From NCBI RefSeq assembly GCF_024679095.1, contig NW_026111617.1, forward strand, positions 291,501-355,500: a stretch of 64,000 nt of DNA, given 5' to 3'. Numbering within the stretch: the stretch's first letter is position 1; each line of letters opens with the position of its first letter. The position numbers and the translations under genes are program-made. A model generated the notes under the pieces. That model saw nothing but the letters and a program-made list of their open reading frames with translations. It had not been told where the DNA came from and made no database searches. The DNA comes from Eriocheir sinensis (Eukaryota; Arthropoda; Malacostraca; Decapoda; Varunidae). Of this stretch, positions 30,837 through 47,881 are shown piece by piece.

Positions 30837-32097
30837 ATGTTTACTCATACAAATTTATATTATTTTATTGGTATTTTGTTTATTTATTTTGATACGAATT
30901 ACATGATTATATATGTATTTTGTACACATTTTTTTATACGTATTTACATTATTTAATGTGTATTTTGTTTATATATTTTCATACAAATTTACGTTATTAT
31001 ATGTGTATTTGTATAAATATTTTGATACAAATTTACTTTATTTCATGTATTTTGTATATATATTTCAACTCAAATTTAGCTTATTTTGTGTGTATTTTGT
31101 ATATATTTTCATACAAATTTAATTACTTCTGTGTATTTATGTATATAGTTTTATATAAATTTACGTTATTTTATGTGTATTTTGTATATTTATATTTATA
31201 CAAATACACATTCTTTTATTGGTATTTTGTTTATTTATTTTGATACGAATTTACATTATTTTATGTGTATTTTGTATACATTTTTTTTACGTATTTACTT
31301 CATTTTATGTGTATTTTGTATATATATTTTTATAGAAATCTACGTTATTTTATGTGTATTCGTATATATATTTTGAAACAAATTTACATTGTTTTATATG
31401 TATTTTGCATATCTATTTCAATACAAATTTACCATCTTATGTGTTTTTTGTATATTTATTTTAATACAAATTTAATTATTTGATGTGTATTTTGGTATAT
31501 ATATTTTTATAAAAAAAAATGCGTTATTTTATGGGTATTTTGCTTCATTATTTTCATACAAATTTACATTATTTTATTAATATTCTGTGTATTTATTTTG
31601 ATACGATTTTACATTATTCTATTTGTGTTTTGTACATATTTTTTTATACAAATTTACGTTACTTTAAGTGTATTTGTTTATGTATTTTCATTCAAATTTA
31701 CATTATTTTATGTGTATTTTGTGTATGTATTTCAATACAAATTTACTTAATTTTATGTGTATTTTGTATATTTATTTTCATACAAATTTAAAATATTTTT
31801 GTGTATTTTTGTATATAGTTTGATACAAATTTAGGTTATTTTATGTGTATTTTGTATATCTATTTTCATACAAATACACATTCTTTTATTGATATTTTGT
31901 TTATTTATTTTGACGCGAGTTTTATGTGAATTTGTTTTCATTTCATACAAATTTACATTATTTTATGTGTATTTTGTGCATGTATTTAAATACAAATTTA
32001 ACTAATTATATGTGTATTTTGTATATCTATTTTCATACAAAATTGAAATTTATTTTTTTGTTTTTTTGTATATATTTTTATTCAAATTTTCGTAATC

Positions 32098-32098
<1 letters not shown>
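30836..32098 (+). repeat. Satellite block 18 (plus)
   Basis: Begins at the ACGTTTACTCATACAAATTT-type switch (ATGTTTACTC here) and ends at the CGTAATCTTATAAAAATATA switch. It is a direct copy of 45,583-46,815 and the inverted copy of 62,235-63,497. Confidence 0.85.
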
Positions 32099-33266
<1,168 letters not shown>

Positions 33267-33267
<1 letters not shown>

Positions 33268-33367
33268 ACACGTTTACTCATACAAATTTATATTATTTTA
33301 TTGGTATTTTGTTTATTTATTTTGATACGAATTACATGATTATATGTGTATTTTGTACATATTTTTA
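33267..33367 (+). repeat. Satellite block 20, 100-bp plus island
   Basis: A plus island made by the 366-bp tandem duplication: the plus flank of the first copy is cut at TACATATTTTT and followed by the minus start of the second copy. Confidence 0.82.
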
Positions 33368-33635
33368 AACATAAAATAACGTAAATTTGTATGAAAAATA
33401 TATACAAAATACACATAGAATAATGTCAATTCGTATCGAAATGAATGAGCAGAATATCAATAAAATAATGTAAATTTGTATGAAAATAAAGATGCAAAAT
33501 ACCCAAAAAATAAAGCATATGTTTATAAAAATACAGATACAAAAATACACATCGAATAATTAAATTTGTATCAAAATTAATATACAAAATGCGTATAATA
33601 AGGTAAATTTGTATTGAAAAAATATGCAACCTACA
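33367..33635 (-). repeat. Satellite block 21 (minus)
   Basis: Minus part of the second copy of the 366-bp tandem duplication. It is also the inverted counterpart of 61,553-61,800. Confidence 0.82.
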
Positions 33636-35093
33636 CGTTTACTCATACAAATTTATATTATTTTATTGGTATTTTGTTTATTTATTTTGATACGAATTAC
33701 TTGATTATATGTGTATTTTGTACATATTTTTTTATACGTATTTACATTATTTAATGTGTATTTTGTTTATATATTTTCATACAAATTTACGTTATTATAT
33801 GTGTATTTGTATAAATATTTTGATACAAATTTACTTTATTTCATGTATTTTGTATATATATTTCAATTCAAATTTAGCTTATTTCGTGTGTATTTTGTAT
33901 ATATTTTCATACAAATTTAATTACTTCTGTGTATTTTTGTATATAGTTTTATATAAATTTACGTTATTTTATGTGTATTTTGTATATTTATATTCATAAA
34001 AAAACTCATTCTTTTATTGGTATTTTGTTTATTTATTTTGATACGAATTTACATTATTTTATGTGTATTTTGTATACATTTTTTTATACGTATTTACTTC
34101 ATTTTATGTGTATTTTCTATAGATATTTTTATAGAAATCTGTTATTTTATGTGTATTCGTATATATATTTTGAAACAAATTTACATTGTTTTATATGTAT
34201 TTTGCATATCTATTTCAATACAAATTTACCTTATTGTATGTGTTTTTTGTATATTTATTTTAATACAATTTTAATTTTTTGATTTGTATTTTGGTATATA
34301 TATTTTTATAAATAAAAAAAATGCGTTATTTTATGGGTATTTTGCTTCTTTATTTTCATACAAATTTACATTATTTTATTAATATTCTGTGTATTTATTT
34401 TGATACGATTTTACATTATTCTATTTGTGTTTTGTACATATTTTTTTATACAAATTTACGTTATTTTAAGTGTATTTGTTTATGTATTTTCATTCAAATT
34501 TACATTATTTTATGTGCATTTTGTGTATGTATTTCAATACAAATTTACCTAATTTTATGTGTATTTTGTATATTTATTTTCATACAAATTTAAAATATTT
34601 TTGTGTATTTTTGTATATAGTTTGATACAAATTTAGGTTATTTTATGTGTATTTTGTATATCTATTTTCATACAAATACACATTCTTTTACTGACATTTT
34701 GTTTATTTATTTTGACGCGAATTTACATTATTTAATGTGTATTTTGTATATAAAATTTTTTATACGTATTTACATCATTTCATGTGTATTTTGTATAGTT
34801 TTAAACAAATTTATATTATTTAATGTGTATTTTGTATATATATATTTATACAAATACACATTCTTTTATTGGTATTTTGTTTATTTATTTTGATACTAAT
34901 TTACGTTATTTTTTGTGTATTTTGTATACATTTTTTATACGTATTTACTTAATTTTATGTGTATTTTGTATATATATTTTTATAGAATCTACCTTATTTC
35001 ATGTGTATTCGTATATATATTTTGAAACAAATTTACATTGTTTATATGTATTTTGCATATCTATTTTTGTGTATTCTGTATTTATTTTTGTTA
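33635..35093 (+). repeat. Satellite block 22 (plus)
   Basis: Runs between the ACGTTTACTC switch and the TTGTTATACATAGAATAATG switch. It is the inverted counterpart of 60,102-61,553 with almost the same length (1,458 against 1,451 bp). It contains the 852-bp interval between TATTCG monomers (34,155-35,007). Confidence 0.85.
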
Positions 35094-36036
35094 TACATAG
35101 AATAATGTAAAATCGTATCAAAATAAGTACACAGATTATCAATAAAATAATTTAAATTTGTATGAAAATAAAGATGCAAAATACCCATAAGATAAAGCAA
35201 ATTTTTTTAAAAAATACATATACAAAAATACACATAGAATAATTAAATTTGTGGTAAAATTAATATACAAAATGCACACATACAATAAGGTAAATTTGTA
35301 TTGAAAAAAAACGCAAAATACAAATAAAAGAGTGTAAATTTGTTTCAAAATATATATACGAATACACATAAAATAACGTAGATTTCTATAGAAATATATA
35401 TACAAAATACACATGAAATTATGTAAATACGTATAAAAATATATATATAAAATACATATTAAGTAATGTAAATTCGTGACAAAATAAATAAACAAAATAT
35501 CATGAAAAGAATGTGTATTTGTATGAAAATAAATAATAGATAAGAAATTTGTATGTAATATATATGCAAGATACATTTAAATAATGTAAATATGTATAAA
35601 AAAATATATACAAAAAACCAATAGAATAATGTAAAATCGTATCAAAATAAATACACCGAATATTAATAAAATAATGTAAATTTGTATGAAAATAAAGATG
35701 CAAAATTCCCATCAAATAGCGCATTTCTTATAAAAATATATATACCAAAATACACATAAAATATTTAAATTTGTATTGAAATAAATATACAAAATGCACA
35801 TACAATAAGGTAAACTTCTATTGAAAGAGATATGCAAAAATACATATAAAACAATGTAAATTTGTTTCAAAATATATATACGAATACACATAAAATAACG
35901 TAGATTTCTATAAAAATATATATACAAAATACACATAAAATTAAGTAAATACGTATAAAAAAATGTAAACAAAATACACATAAAATAATGTAAATTCGAA
36001 ACAAAATAAATAAACAAAATACCAATAAAAGAATGT
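35093..36036 (-). repeat. Satellite block 23 (minus)
   Basis: The inverted counterpart of 59,158-60,102, with length 943 against 944 bp. It also resembles 17,508-18,440 and 26,350-27,270 in direct orientation. Confidence 0.85.
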
Positions 36037-37078
36037 ATATCTATTTATTTTAATACAAAATCTAATATTTTGTGTTTTTTCGTATATATATTTTTATAAA
36101 AAATGTGTTATTTTATGGGTATTTTGCATCTTAATTTTCATACAAATTTACATTATTTTATTAATATTTTCTGTATTTATTTTGATACGATTTTACATTA
36201 TTTTATTTATGTTTTGTATATATTTTTTATACATATTTACATTATTTAATGTGTTTTTTGTATATATATTTGATACATATTTACATTATTTTAAGTTATT
36301 TTATGTGTATTTGTTTATATATTTTGACACAAATTTACAATATTTTATGGGTATTTTGTATATATATTTCAAAAGAAATTTACCTAGTTTTATATGTATT
36401 TTGAATATCTATTTTCATACAAACTCAAATTATTTTGTATATAGGTATTTCAATACAAATTTTAGTTATGTTATGTGTATTTTGTAAATCTATTTTCATT
36501 CAAATATATATTATTTTATTGGTATTTTGTTGATTTATATTGATACGAATTTACATTATTTTATATGTACTTTGTATATATATTTCTATACGCATTTACA
36601 TTATTTAATATTTATTTTGAATATATAAGTTTATACAAATTCATGGTATTTTATGTGTATTTGTATATATTTTTTCATATAAATTTACATTATTTTATGT
36701 GTATTTTGTACATATATTTCATTACAAATTTACCTTATTTTATGTTTATTTTGTATGTGTATTTTGTACATTTATATTTATACAAATACACATTCTTTTA
36801 TAGGTATTTTGTTTATTTATTTTGTTTCGAGTTTACATTATTTTATGTGTATTTTGTTTACATTTTTTTATACGTATTTACTTAATTTTATGTGTATTTT
36901 GTATATATATTTTTATAGAAATCTACGTTATTTTATGTGTATTCGTATATATATTTTGAAACAAATTTACATTGTTTTATATGTATTTTTGCATATCTCT
37001 TTTAATAGAAGTTTACCTTATTGTATGTGCATTTTGTATATTTATTTCAATACAAATTTAAATATTTTATGTGTATAC
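36036..37078 (+). repeat. Satellite block 24 (plus)
   Basis: The inverted counterpart of 58,110-59,158. Both ends carry the same switch sequences as its partner, including TGTGTATACATGTACAAAAA at 37,071-37,090. Confidence 0.85.
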
Positions 37079-39119
37079 ATGTACAAAAAATACATAAAAT
37101 AATGTAGATTTGTATGAAATGAAAACAAATACATTTTATATAAAATATATATACAAAATACACATAGAATAATGTAAAATCATTTTAAAATAAATACACA
37201 GAATATCAATAAAATAATGTAAATTTGTATGAAAATAAAGATGCAAAATACCCATAAAATAAAGCATATTTTTATAAAAATACATATACAAAAATACACA
37301 TAGATTAATCAAATTTGTATTAAAATTAATATACAAAATGCACATACAATAAGGTAAATTTGTATTAAAAAAATATACATAAAACAATGTAAATTTTTTC
37401 AAAATATATAAACGAATACACATAAAATAACGCAGATTTCTATAGAAATATATATACAAAATACACTTGAAATAATGTAAATACGTATAAAAATATATAA
37501 AAAAATACACATTAAATAATGTTAATTCGTGTCAAAATAAATAAACAAAATATGAAAAGAATGTGTATTTGTATGAAAATAGATATACAAAATACACATA
37601 AAATAACCTAAATTTGTATAAAACTATAAACAAAAATACACAAAAATAATTTAAACTTGTATGAAAATAAATATACAAAAAACATATAAAATTAGGTAAA
37701 TTTGTATTGAAATACATATACAAAATACACATAAAATAATGTAAATTTGAATGAAAATATATAAACATATAGACTTAAAATAACGTAAATTTGTATCAAA
37801 TATATATACAAAAAACACATTAAATAATGTAAATATGTATAAAAAAATATATACAAAACACAAATAAAATAATGTAAAATCGTATGAAAATAAATACAGA
37901 AAATATAAATAAAATAATGTATATTTGTATGAAAATTAAGATGCAAAATACCAATAAAATAACGCATTTTTTATAAAAATATATATACGAAAAAACATAA
38001 AATATTTGATTTTGTATTAAAATAAATAGATATACAAAATACACATAAAATAAGCTAAATTAATTGAAAAATATATACAAAATACACATAGAATAATGTA
38101 AAATCGTATCAAAATAAATACATAGAATATCAATAAAATAATGTAATTTTGTATGAAAATAAAGATGCAAAATAGCCATAAAATAAAGCATATTTTTTTA
38201 AAAATACATATGCAAAAGTACACATAGAATAATTAAATTTGTATTAAAATTAATATACAAAATGCACGTACAATAAGGTAAATTTGTATAGAAAAAATTT
38301 ACAAAATGCACATTAAAGCGTAAATTTGTTTAAAAATCTATATACGAATACACATAAAATAACGTAGATTTCTATAGAAATATATATACAAAATACATAT
38401 GAAATGATATAAATACGTATAAAAATATATATATACAAAATACACATTAAAAAATTTAAATTCTCGTAAAAATAAATAAACAAAATATCAATAAAAGAAT
38501 GTGTATTTGTATGAAAATAGATATACAAAATACTCATAAAATAACCTAAGTTTGTATAAAACTATATACAAAAATACACAAAAATAATTTAAATTTGTAT
38601 GAAAATAAATATACAAAATACACATAAAATTAGGTAAATTTGTATTGAAATAAATATACAAAATACACATAAAATAATGGAAATTTGAATGAAAATATAT
38701 AAACATATACACTTAAAATAACGTAAATTTGTATCAAATATATATACAAAATACTAATTAAATAATGTAAATATGTATAAAAAAATATATACAAAACACA
38801 AATAGAATAATGTAAAATCGTATCAAAATAAATACACAGAATATTAATTAAATAATGTAAATTTGTATGAAAATAAAGATGCAAAATAGCCATAAAATAA
38901 CGCATTTTTTATAAAAATATATTTACCAAAATACACATAAAATAAAAAAATTTGTATTAAAACAAATATAAAAAATGCACATACTGTAAGGTAAATTTGT
39001 ATTGAAATAGATATGCAAAATACATATAAAACAATGTAAATTTGTTTCAAAATATATATACGAATACACATAAAATAACGTTGATTTCTATAAAAATATA
39101 TACAAAATACACATAAAAA
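37078..39119 (-). repeat. Satellite block 25 (minus)
   Basis: The inverted counterpart of about 55,920-58,110. A deletion fusion near 38,065 (AAGCTAAATTAATTGAAAAA) is matched at about 57,115. The (TA)n site of the partner at 56,610 is unexpanded here (about 38,421-38,436). Confidence 0.84.
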
Positions 39120-40048
39120 ATGTGTATCTTGCATATATATTTCATACAAATTTATTATCTATTATTTATTTTCATGCAAATACACATTCTTTTCATGATA
39201 TTTTGTTTATTTATTTTGACACGAATTTACCTAGATATGTATTTTGTATATATATTTTTATACGTATTTACATAATTTCATGTGTATTTTGTATATATAT
39301 TTCTATAGAAATCTACGTTATTTTATGTGTATTCGTATATATATTTTAAAACAAATTAGCTTTGTTTTATATGTATTTTTGAATATCTCTTTCAATACAT
39401 ATTTACCTTACTGTATATGCATTTTGTATATTTATTTCAATAAAAATTTAAATATATTATGTGTATTTTGGTATATATATTTTTATAAAAAATGCGCTAT
39501 TTTATGGGAATTTTGCATCTTTCTTTTCATACAAATTTACATTATTTTATTGATATTCTGTGTATTTATATTGATAGGATTTTACATTATTCTATTTGTT
39601 TTTTGTATATATTTTTTTATACACATTTACATTATTTAATGTGTATCTTGCATATATATTTTATACAAATTTACGTTATTTTAAGTGTATTTGTTTATAT
39701 ATTTTCATTCAAATTTACATTATTTTATGTGTATTTTGTATATGTATTTCAATACAAATTTACCTAATTTTATGTGTATTTTGTATATTTCTTTTCATAC
39801 AAATTTTAAATATTTTTGTGTATTTTTGTATATAGTTTTATACAAATTTAGGTTATTTCATGTACGCATTTACATTATTTAATGTGTGTTTTGTATATAT
39901 ATTTTTATGCAAATTTACTTTATTTTATGAGCATTTTTGTACATATATTTTTTTAGAAATTTGCATTATTTTATGTGTATTTGTATATGTTTTCTCATAC
40001 AAATTTACATTATTTTATTGCTATTTTGTTTATTTATTTTGATACGAA
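39119..40048 (+). repeat. Satellite block 26 (plus)
   Basis: The inverted counterpart of 10,250-11,200. A shared deletion (TTTACCTAGATATGTATTTT near 39,227) matches the corresponding shortened junction near 11,060. It ends at the inverted copy of the TTTTCATTCGTATCAAAATA switch. Confidence 0.83.
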
Positions 40049-43000
40049 TGAAAATAGATATACAAAATATACATAAAATAAACTAAATTTGTATTGAAAT
40101 ATATATACAAAATACATAAAATAATGTAAATTTGTATCAAAATATTTTAACAGATGCGCATAAAATAACGTAAATTTGTTTTAAAATATACAAAATACAC
40201 ATTAAATAATGTAAATATGTATAAAAAATATATATACAAAACACAAATAGAATAATATAAAATCGTATCAAAATAAATACACAGAATATTAATAAAACAA
40301 TGTAAATTTGTATGAAAATAAAGATGCAAAATACCCATTAAATAACGCATTTTTTATAAAAATATATATACCAAAATACATATGAAAAAATTAATTTGTA
40401 TTAAAATAAATATACAAAATACACATACAATAAGGTAAATCTGTATTGAAATAGATATGCAAAATACATATAAAACAATGTAAATTTGTTTCAAAATATA
40501 TATACGAATACACATAAAATAACGTAGATTTCTATAAAAATATATATACAAAATACACATAAAATGAAGTAAATACGTATAAGAAAATGTATACAAAATA
40601 CACATAAAATAATGTAAATTCGTTTCAAAATAAATAAACAAAATACCAATAAAAGAATGTGTATTTGTATAAATATAAATATACAAAATATACATAAAAT
40701 AACGTAAATTTGTATAAAACTATATACAAAAATACACAGAAGTTATTAAATTCGTATGAAAATAGATATACAAAATACAGATAAAATAAGCTAAATTTGA
40801 ATTGAAATGTATATACAAAATACATAAAATAATGTAAATTTGTATCAAAATATTTATAAAAATACATATAATAACGTAAATTTGTTTAAAAATATATAAA
40901 CAAAATACACATTAAGTAATGTAAATACGTATAAAAAATATATACAAAATACACATATAATCATGTAATTCGTATCAAACTAAATAAACAAAATATCAAT
41001 AAAATAATGTAAATTTGTATGAGAAAACATATACAAATACATATAAAATAACGCTAATTTCCATAAAAATATGTCCAAAAATGAACGTAAAATAAAGTAA
41101 CTTTGGATAAAAATATATATACAAAACACACATTAAATAATGTAAATGCGTACATAAAATAACCTAAATTTGTATAAAACTATATACAAAAATACACAAA
41201 AATAATTTAAATTTGTATGAAAAGAAATATACAAAATACACATAAAATTAGGTTAATTTGTATTGAAATACATATACAAAATACATATAAAATAATGTAA
41301 ATTTGAAAGAAAATATATAAACAAATACACATATAATAACGTAAATTTGTATGAAATATATATTCAAAATACACATTAAATAATGTAAATATGTATAAAA
41401 AATATATACAAAACACAAATAGTATAATGTAAAATCGTATCAAAATATATACACAGAATATTAATAAAATAATGTAAATTTGTATGAAAATTAAGATGCA
41501 AAATACCTATAAAATAACGCTTTTTTTATAAAATTATTGATACCAAAATACACATAAAATATTTGAATTTGTATTAAAATAAATATACAAAATGCACATA
41601 CAATAAGGTAAATTTGTATTGAAAAAGATATGCAAAATACATAAAAAATAATGTAAATTTGTTTTAAAATATATATACGAATACACATAAAATAACGTAG
41701 ATTTCTATAAAAATACATATACAAAATACACATAATATTAAGTAAATACGTATAAAAAAATGTATACAAAATACACATAAAATAATGTAAATTCGTATAA
41801 ATGTAAATAAACAATATACCAATAAAAGAATGTGTATTTGTATAAATATAAATATACAAAATGCACATAAAATAACGTAAATTTATATAAATCTATATAC
41901 ATAAAATAACGCAAATTTCTATAAAAATATACGTACAAAAATGAACACAAAATAAATTTGCATAAAAATATATATACAAAACACACATTAGATAATGTAA
42001 ATGAGTATAAAAATATGTATGCAAAATACCTATGAAATAATCTAAATTCGTATCGAATTAAACTAAGAAAATATCAATAAAATAATGTAATTTTGGATGA
42101 GAATATATATACAAAATACACATAAAATAACCTAAATACAAATACAAATATACACATAAAATAATTTAAAATTGAATGAAATAAATATACAAAATAAACA
42201 TAAAATAAGGTAAATTTGTAATGAAATATATGAAAAAATGCACATAAAATAATATAAATTTGTATGAAAATATATATACAAATACACATTAAATAATATG
42301 AATTTGTATAAAATTTGTATCAAAAATTATACTTATACACACAATAAAATAACGTAATTTTTTTATGAAAATGTATATACAAAATACACATAAAATAATT
42401 TAAATACGTAGAAAAATATATATACAAAAAACACATAAAATAATGTAAATTTGTATGAAAGTATATAAACAAATACACATAAAATAATGTAAATTTGGAT
42501 AAAATATATATACAAAATGAACATTAAATAATGTAAATATGTATAAAAAAATATACAAAATACACATAGAATAATGTTAAATCGTATCAAAATAAATAAA
42601 GAGAATATCAATAAAATAATGTAAATTTGTATGAAAATAAAGATGCAAAATATCCATATAATAACGCATATTTGCATAAAAATATATATTAAAAAATACA
42701 CATAAAATAGTTAAATTTGTATTAAAATAAATATACAAAATGCACGTACAATAAAGTAAATTGGTATTGAAATAGATATGCAAAATACACATCAATAATG
42801 TAAATTTGTATCAAAATATATATACGAATACTCATAAAATAGAGTAAATTTCTATAAAAATATACATACAAAATAGATATACAAAATACACATATAACTA
42901 CTTAAATTTGTATTTAAATACATGTACAAAAAAACACATAAAATAATGTAGATTTGTATGAAATGAAAACAAATATATTTTATATAAAATATATATACAA

Positions 43001-44198
43001 AATACACATAGAATAATGTAAAATCATTTTAAAATAAATACACAGAATATCAATAAAATAATGTAATTTTGTATGAAAATAAAGATGCAAAATACCCATA
43101 AAATAAAGCATATTTTTATAAAAATACATATACAAAAATACACATAGATTAATCAAATTTGTATTAAAATTAATATACAAAATGCACATACAATAAGGTA
43201 AATTTGTATTGAAAAAATATGCAAAATACACATAAAACAATGTAAATTTGCCTCAAAATATATATCCGAATACACATAAAATAACGCAGATTTCTATAGA
43301 AATATATATACAAAATACACTTGAAATAATGTAAATACGTATAAAAATATATATACAAAATACACATTAAATAATGTTAATTCGTGTCAAAATAAATAAA
43401 CAAAATATCATGAAAATAATGTGTATTTGTATGAAAATAGATATACAAAATACACATAAAATAACCTAAATTTGTATAAAACTATATACAAAAATACACA
43501 AAAATAATTTAAACTTGTATGAAAATAAATATACAAAAAACATATAAAAATAGGTAAATTTGTATTGAAATACATATACAAAATACACATAAAATAATGT
43601 AAATTTGAATGAAAATATATAAACATATAGACTTAAAATAACGTAAATTTGTATCAAATATTTATACAAAAAAAACATTAAATAATATAAATATGTATAA
43701 AAAAATATATACAAAACACAAATAAAATAATGTAAAATCGTATCAAAATAAATACAGAAAATATTAATAAAATAATGTAAATTTGTATGAAAATTAAGAT
43801 GCAAAATACCCATAAAATAACGCATTTTTTATAAAAATATATATACGAAAAAACATAAAATATTTGATTTTGTATTAAAATAAATAGATATACAAAATAC
43901 ACATAAAATAAGCTAATTTGAATTGAAATATATATACAAAATACATAAAATAATGTAAATTTGTATCAAAATACCTATACAAATACACATATAATAACGT
44001 AAATTTGTATAAAAATATATAAACAAAATACACATTAAATAATGTAAATACGTATAAAAAAATGTAAAAAATACACAAATAATCATGTAATTCGTATCAA
44101 AATAAATAGACAAAATACCAATAAAATAATGTAAATTTCTATGAGAAAACATATACAAAATACACATAAATAACGCAAATATCAATAAAAATATATAT
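40048..44198 (-). repeat. Satellite block 27 (minus)
   Basis: A long minus block. Its left part to about 40,840 is the inverted counterpart of 9,476-10,250. The stretch 40,635-42,050 is nearly identical to 18,430-19,850. The stretch 42,070-43,820 parallels 24,390-26,250. Confidence 0.82.
40635..42050 (-). repeat. Direct segmental copy, partner of 18,430-19,850
   Basis: Same polarity as its partner and nearly identical by eye. To the right it continues into sequence of the 24,390-26,250 type, where its partner diverges. Confidence 0.8.
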
Positions 44199-44385
44199 AA
44201 TATAATATATTTTTATACATATTTAAAATATTTAATGTATATTTTGTATATATATATTTTATCCAAATTTACGTGATTTTATATGTATTTGTTTATATAT
44301 TTTCATACAAATTTACATTATTTTATGTATATTTTGTATATGTATTTCAATACAAATTTGCCTAACTTTATGTGTATTTTGCATA
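44198..44385 (+). repeat. Satellite block 28, 190-bp plus island
   Basis: About four plus monomers between two minus blocks. It is entered through an AT-palindromic sequence (44,188-44,214) and left at GCATATACAAAATATACAAA. Confidence 0.78.
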
Positions 44386-45583
44386 TACAAAATATACAAA
44401 ATGCACATAAAACAATGTATATTTGTTTCAAAATATATATAGAATACACATAAAATAACGTATATTTCTATAGAAATATATATACAAAATACACATGAAA
44501 TGACGTATATACGTATAAAAATATATATACACAATACACATTAAATAATGTAAATTCGCATCAAAATAAATAAACAAAATATCAATAAAAGAATGAGTAT
44601 TTGTATGAAAATAGATATACAAAATACACATAAAATATTGTAAATTTGTATAAAACTCTATTAAAAAAATACACAAAAATAATTTAAATTTGTATAAAAA
44701 TATATATACAAAATACACATAAAACTAGTTAAATTTCTATTGAAATACATATACAAAATACACATAAAATACTGTAAATTTGAATGAAATTATATAAACA
44801 AATACACTTAAAATAACGTAAATTTGTATGAAATATATATAGAAAATACACATTAAATAATGTAAATATGTATAAAAAAATATATACAAAACACAAATAG
44901 AATAATGTAAAATAGTATCAAAATAAATACACAGAATATTAATAAAATAATGCATATTTGTATGAAAATAAAGATGCAAAATACCCATAAAACAACGCAT
45001 TTTTTATGAAAATATATATACCAAAATACACAAAATATTTAAATTTGTATTACAATAAATATACAAAATGCACATACAATAAGGTAAATTTGTATTGAAA
45101 TAGATATGCAAAATACACATAAAACAATGTAAATTTGTTTCAAAATATATATACGAATACACATAAAATAACGTAGATTTCTATAAAAATATATATACAA
45201 AATACACATAAAATGATGTAAATACGTATAAGAAAATGTATACAAAATACACATAAAATAATGTAGATTTGTATCAAAATAAATAAACTAAATGCCAATA
45301 AAAGAATGTTTACTTGTATAAATATAAATATACAAAATACACATAAAATAACGTAAAATTGTATAAAACTATATACAAAAATAAACAAAAATAATTAAAT
45401 TTGTATGAAAATAGATATACAAAAGACACATAAAATAAGCTAAATTTGAATTGAAACATATATAGAAAATACATAAAATAATGTAAATTTGTATCAAAAT
45501 ATATATTCAAATACACATATATTAAAATTAATATACAAAATGCGTATATAATAAGGTAAATTTGTATTGAAAAAATATGCATA
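44385..45583 (-). repeat. Satellite block 29 (minus)
   Basis: Direct counterpart of the right part of block 17. It retains the monomers that are deleted near 30,215 in block 17. Confidence 0.83.
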
Positions 45584-46815
45584 CACGTTTACTCAAACAA
45601 ATTTATATTATTTTATTGGTATTTTGTTTATTTATTTTGATACGAATTACATGATTATATGTGTATTTTGTACATATTTCTTTATACGTATTTACATTAT
45701 TTAATGTGTATTTTGTTTATATATTTTCATACAAATTTACGTTATTATATGTGTATTTGTATAAATATTTTGATACAAATTTACTTTATTTCATGTATTT
45801 TGTATATATATTTCAATTCAAATTTAGCTTATTTTGTGTGTATTTTGTATATATTTTCATACAAATTTAATTACTTCTGTGTATTTTTGTATATAGTTTT
45901 ATATAAATTTACGTTATTTTATGTGTATTTTGTATATTTATATTTATACAAATACACATTCTTTTATTGGTATTTTGTTTATTTATTTTGATACGAATTT
46001 ACATTATTTTATGTGTATTTTGTATACATTTTTTTATAGGTATTTACTTCATTTTATGTGTATTTGTATATATATTTTTATAGAAATCTACGTTATTTTA
46101 TGTGTGTTCGTATATATATTTTGAAACAAATTTACATTGTTTTATATGTATTTTGCATATCTATTTCAATACAAATTTACCTTATTGTATGTGTTTTTTG
46201 TATATTTATTTTAATACAAATTTAATTTTTTGATGTGTATTTTGGTATATATATTTTTATAAATGCGTTATTTTATGGGTATTTTGCTTCTTTATTTTCA
46301 TACAAATTTACATTATTTTATTAATATTCTGTGTATTTATTTACGATTATTTGTGTTTTGTACATATACAAATTTACGTTATTTTAAGTGTATTTGTTTA
46401 TGTATTTTTATTCAAATTTCCATTATTTTATGTGTATTTTGAGTATGTATTTCAATACAAATTTACCTAATTTTATGTGTATTTTGTATATTTATTTTCA
46501 TACAAATTTAAAATATTTTTGTTTATTTTTGTATATAGTTTGATACAAATTTAGGTTATTTTATGTGTATTTTGTATATCTATTTTCATACAAATACACA
46601 TTCTTTTATTGATATTTTGTTTATTTATTTTGACGCGAATTTTATGTGAATTTGTTTTCATTTCATACAAATTTACATTATTTTATGTGTATTTTGTACA
46701 TATAATTAAATACAAATTTAACTAATTATATGTGTATTTTGTATATCTATTTTCATACAAATTGAAATTTATTTTTTTGTTTTTTTGTATATATTTTTAT
46801 TCAAATTTTCGTAAT
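45583..46815 (+). repeat. Satellite block 30 (plus)
   Basis: Direct copy of block 18 at an offset of 14,717-14,747 bp, with small deletions near 46,262 (shortened A-run) and 46,340-46,365. Confidence 0.84.
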
Positions 46816-47881
46816 CTTATAAAAATATATATACCAAAAAACACATAAAATATTTAAATTTGGATTAAAATAAATATACAAAATGCATATACAATAAGGT
46901 AAATTTGTATTGAAAGAGATATGCAGAAATACATATAAAACAATGTAAATTTGTTTCAAAATATATATACGAATACAAATAAAAAAACGTAGATTTCTAT
47001 AAAAATATATATTCAAAATACACATAAAATTAAGTAAATACGTATTAAAAAATGTATACAAAATACACATAAAATAATGTAAATTCGAATTAAAATAAAT
47101 AAACAAAATACCAATAAAAGAATGTGTATTTGGATAAATATAAATATAGAAAATACACATACAAAATAAACATAAAATAAGGTAGATTTGTAAAAAAATA
47201 TATGTACAAAATACACATAAAATAATGTAAATTTATATAAAAATATATACAAATACACATAAAATACCATGAATTTGTATAAAAATATATATTCAAAATA
47301 AATATTAAATAATGTAAAAGCGTATAAAAATATATATACAAAGTACATATAAAATAATGTAAATTCGTATCAATATAAATCAACAAAACACTAATAAAAT
47401 AATATATATTTGAATGAAAATAAATTTACAAAATACACATAACATAACTAAAATTTGTATTAAAATATATACAAAAATACATAGAAATAATTTGAGTTTG
47501 TATGAAAATAGATATACAAAATACACATAAAACTAGGTAAATTTCTTTTGAAATGTATATACAAAATACCCATAAAATATTGTAAATTTGTGTCAAAATA
47601 TATAAGCAAATACACATAAAATAACGTAAATTTGTATGAAAAATATATACAAAATACACATAGAATAATGTCAATTCGTAGCAAAATGAATGAGCAGAAT
47701 ATCAATAAAATAATGTAAATTTGTATGAAAATAAAGATGCAAAATACCCAAAAAATAAAGCATATGTTTATAAAAATACAGATACAAAAATACACATCGA
47801 ATAATTAAATTTGTATTAAAATTAATATACAAAATGCGTATATAATAAGGTAAATTTGTATTGAAAAAATATGCAACATAC
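46815..47881 (-). repeat. Satellite block 31 (minus)
   Basis: Direct copy of block 19 without the (TA)n expansion. It bears the same CGTAATCTTATAAAAATATA entry and ACGTTTACTC exit switches. Confidence 0.84.
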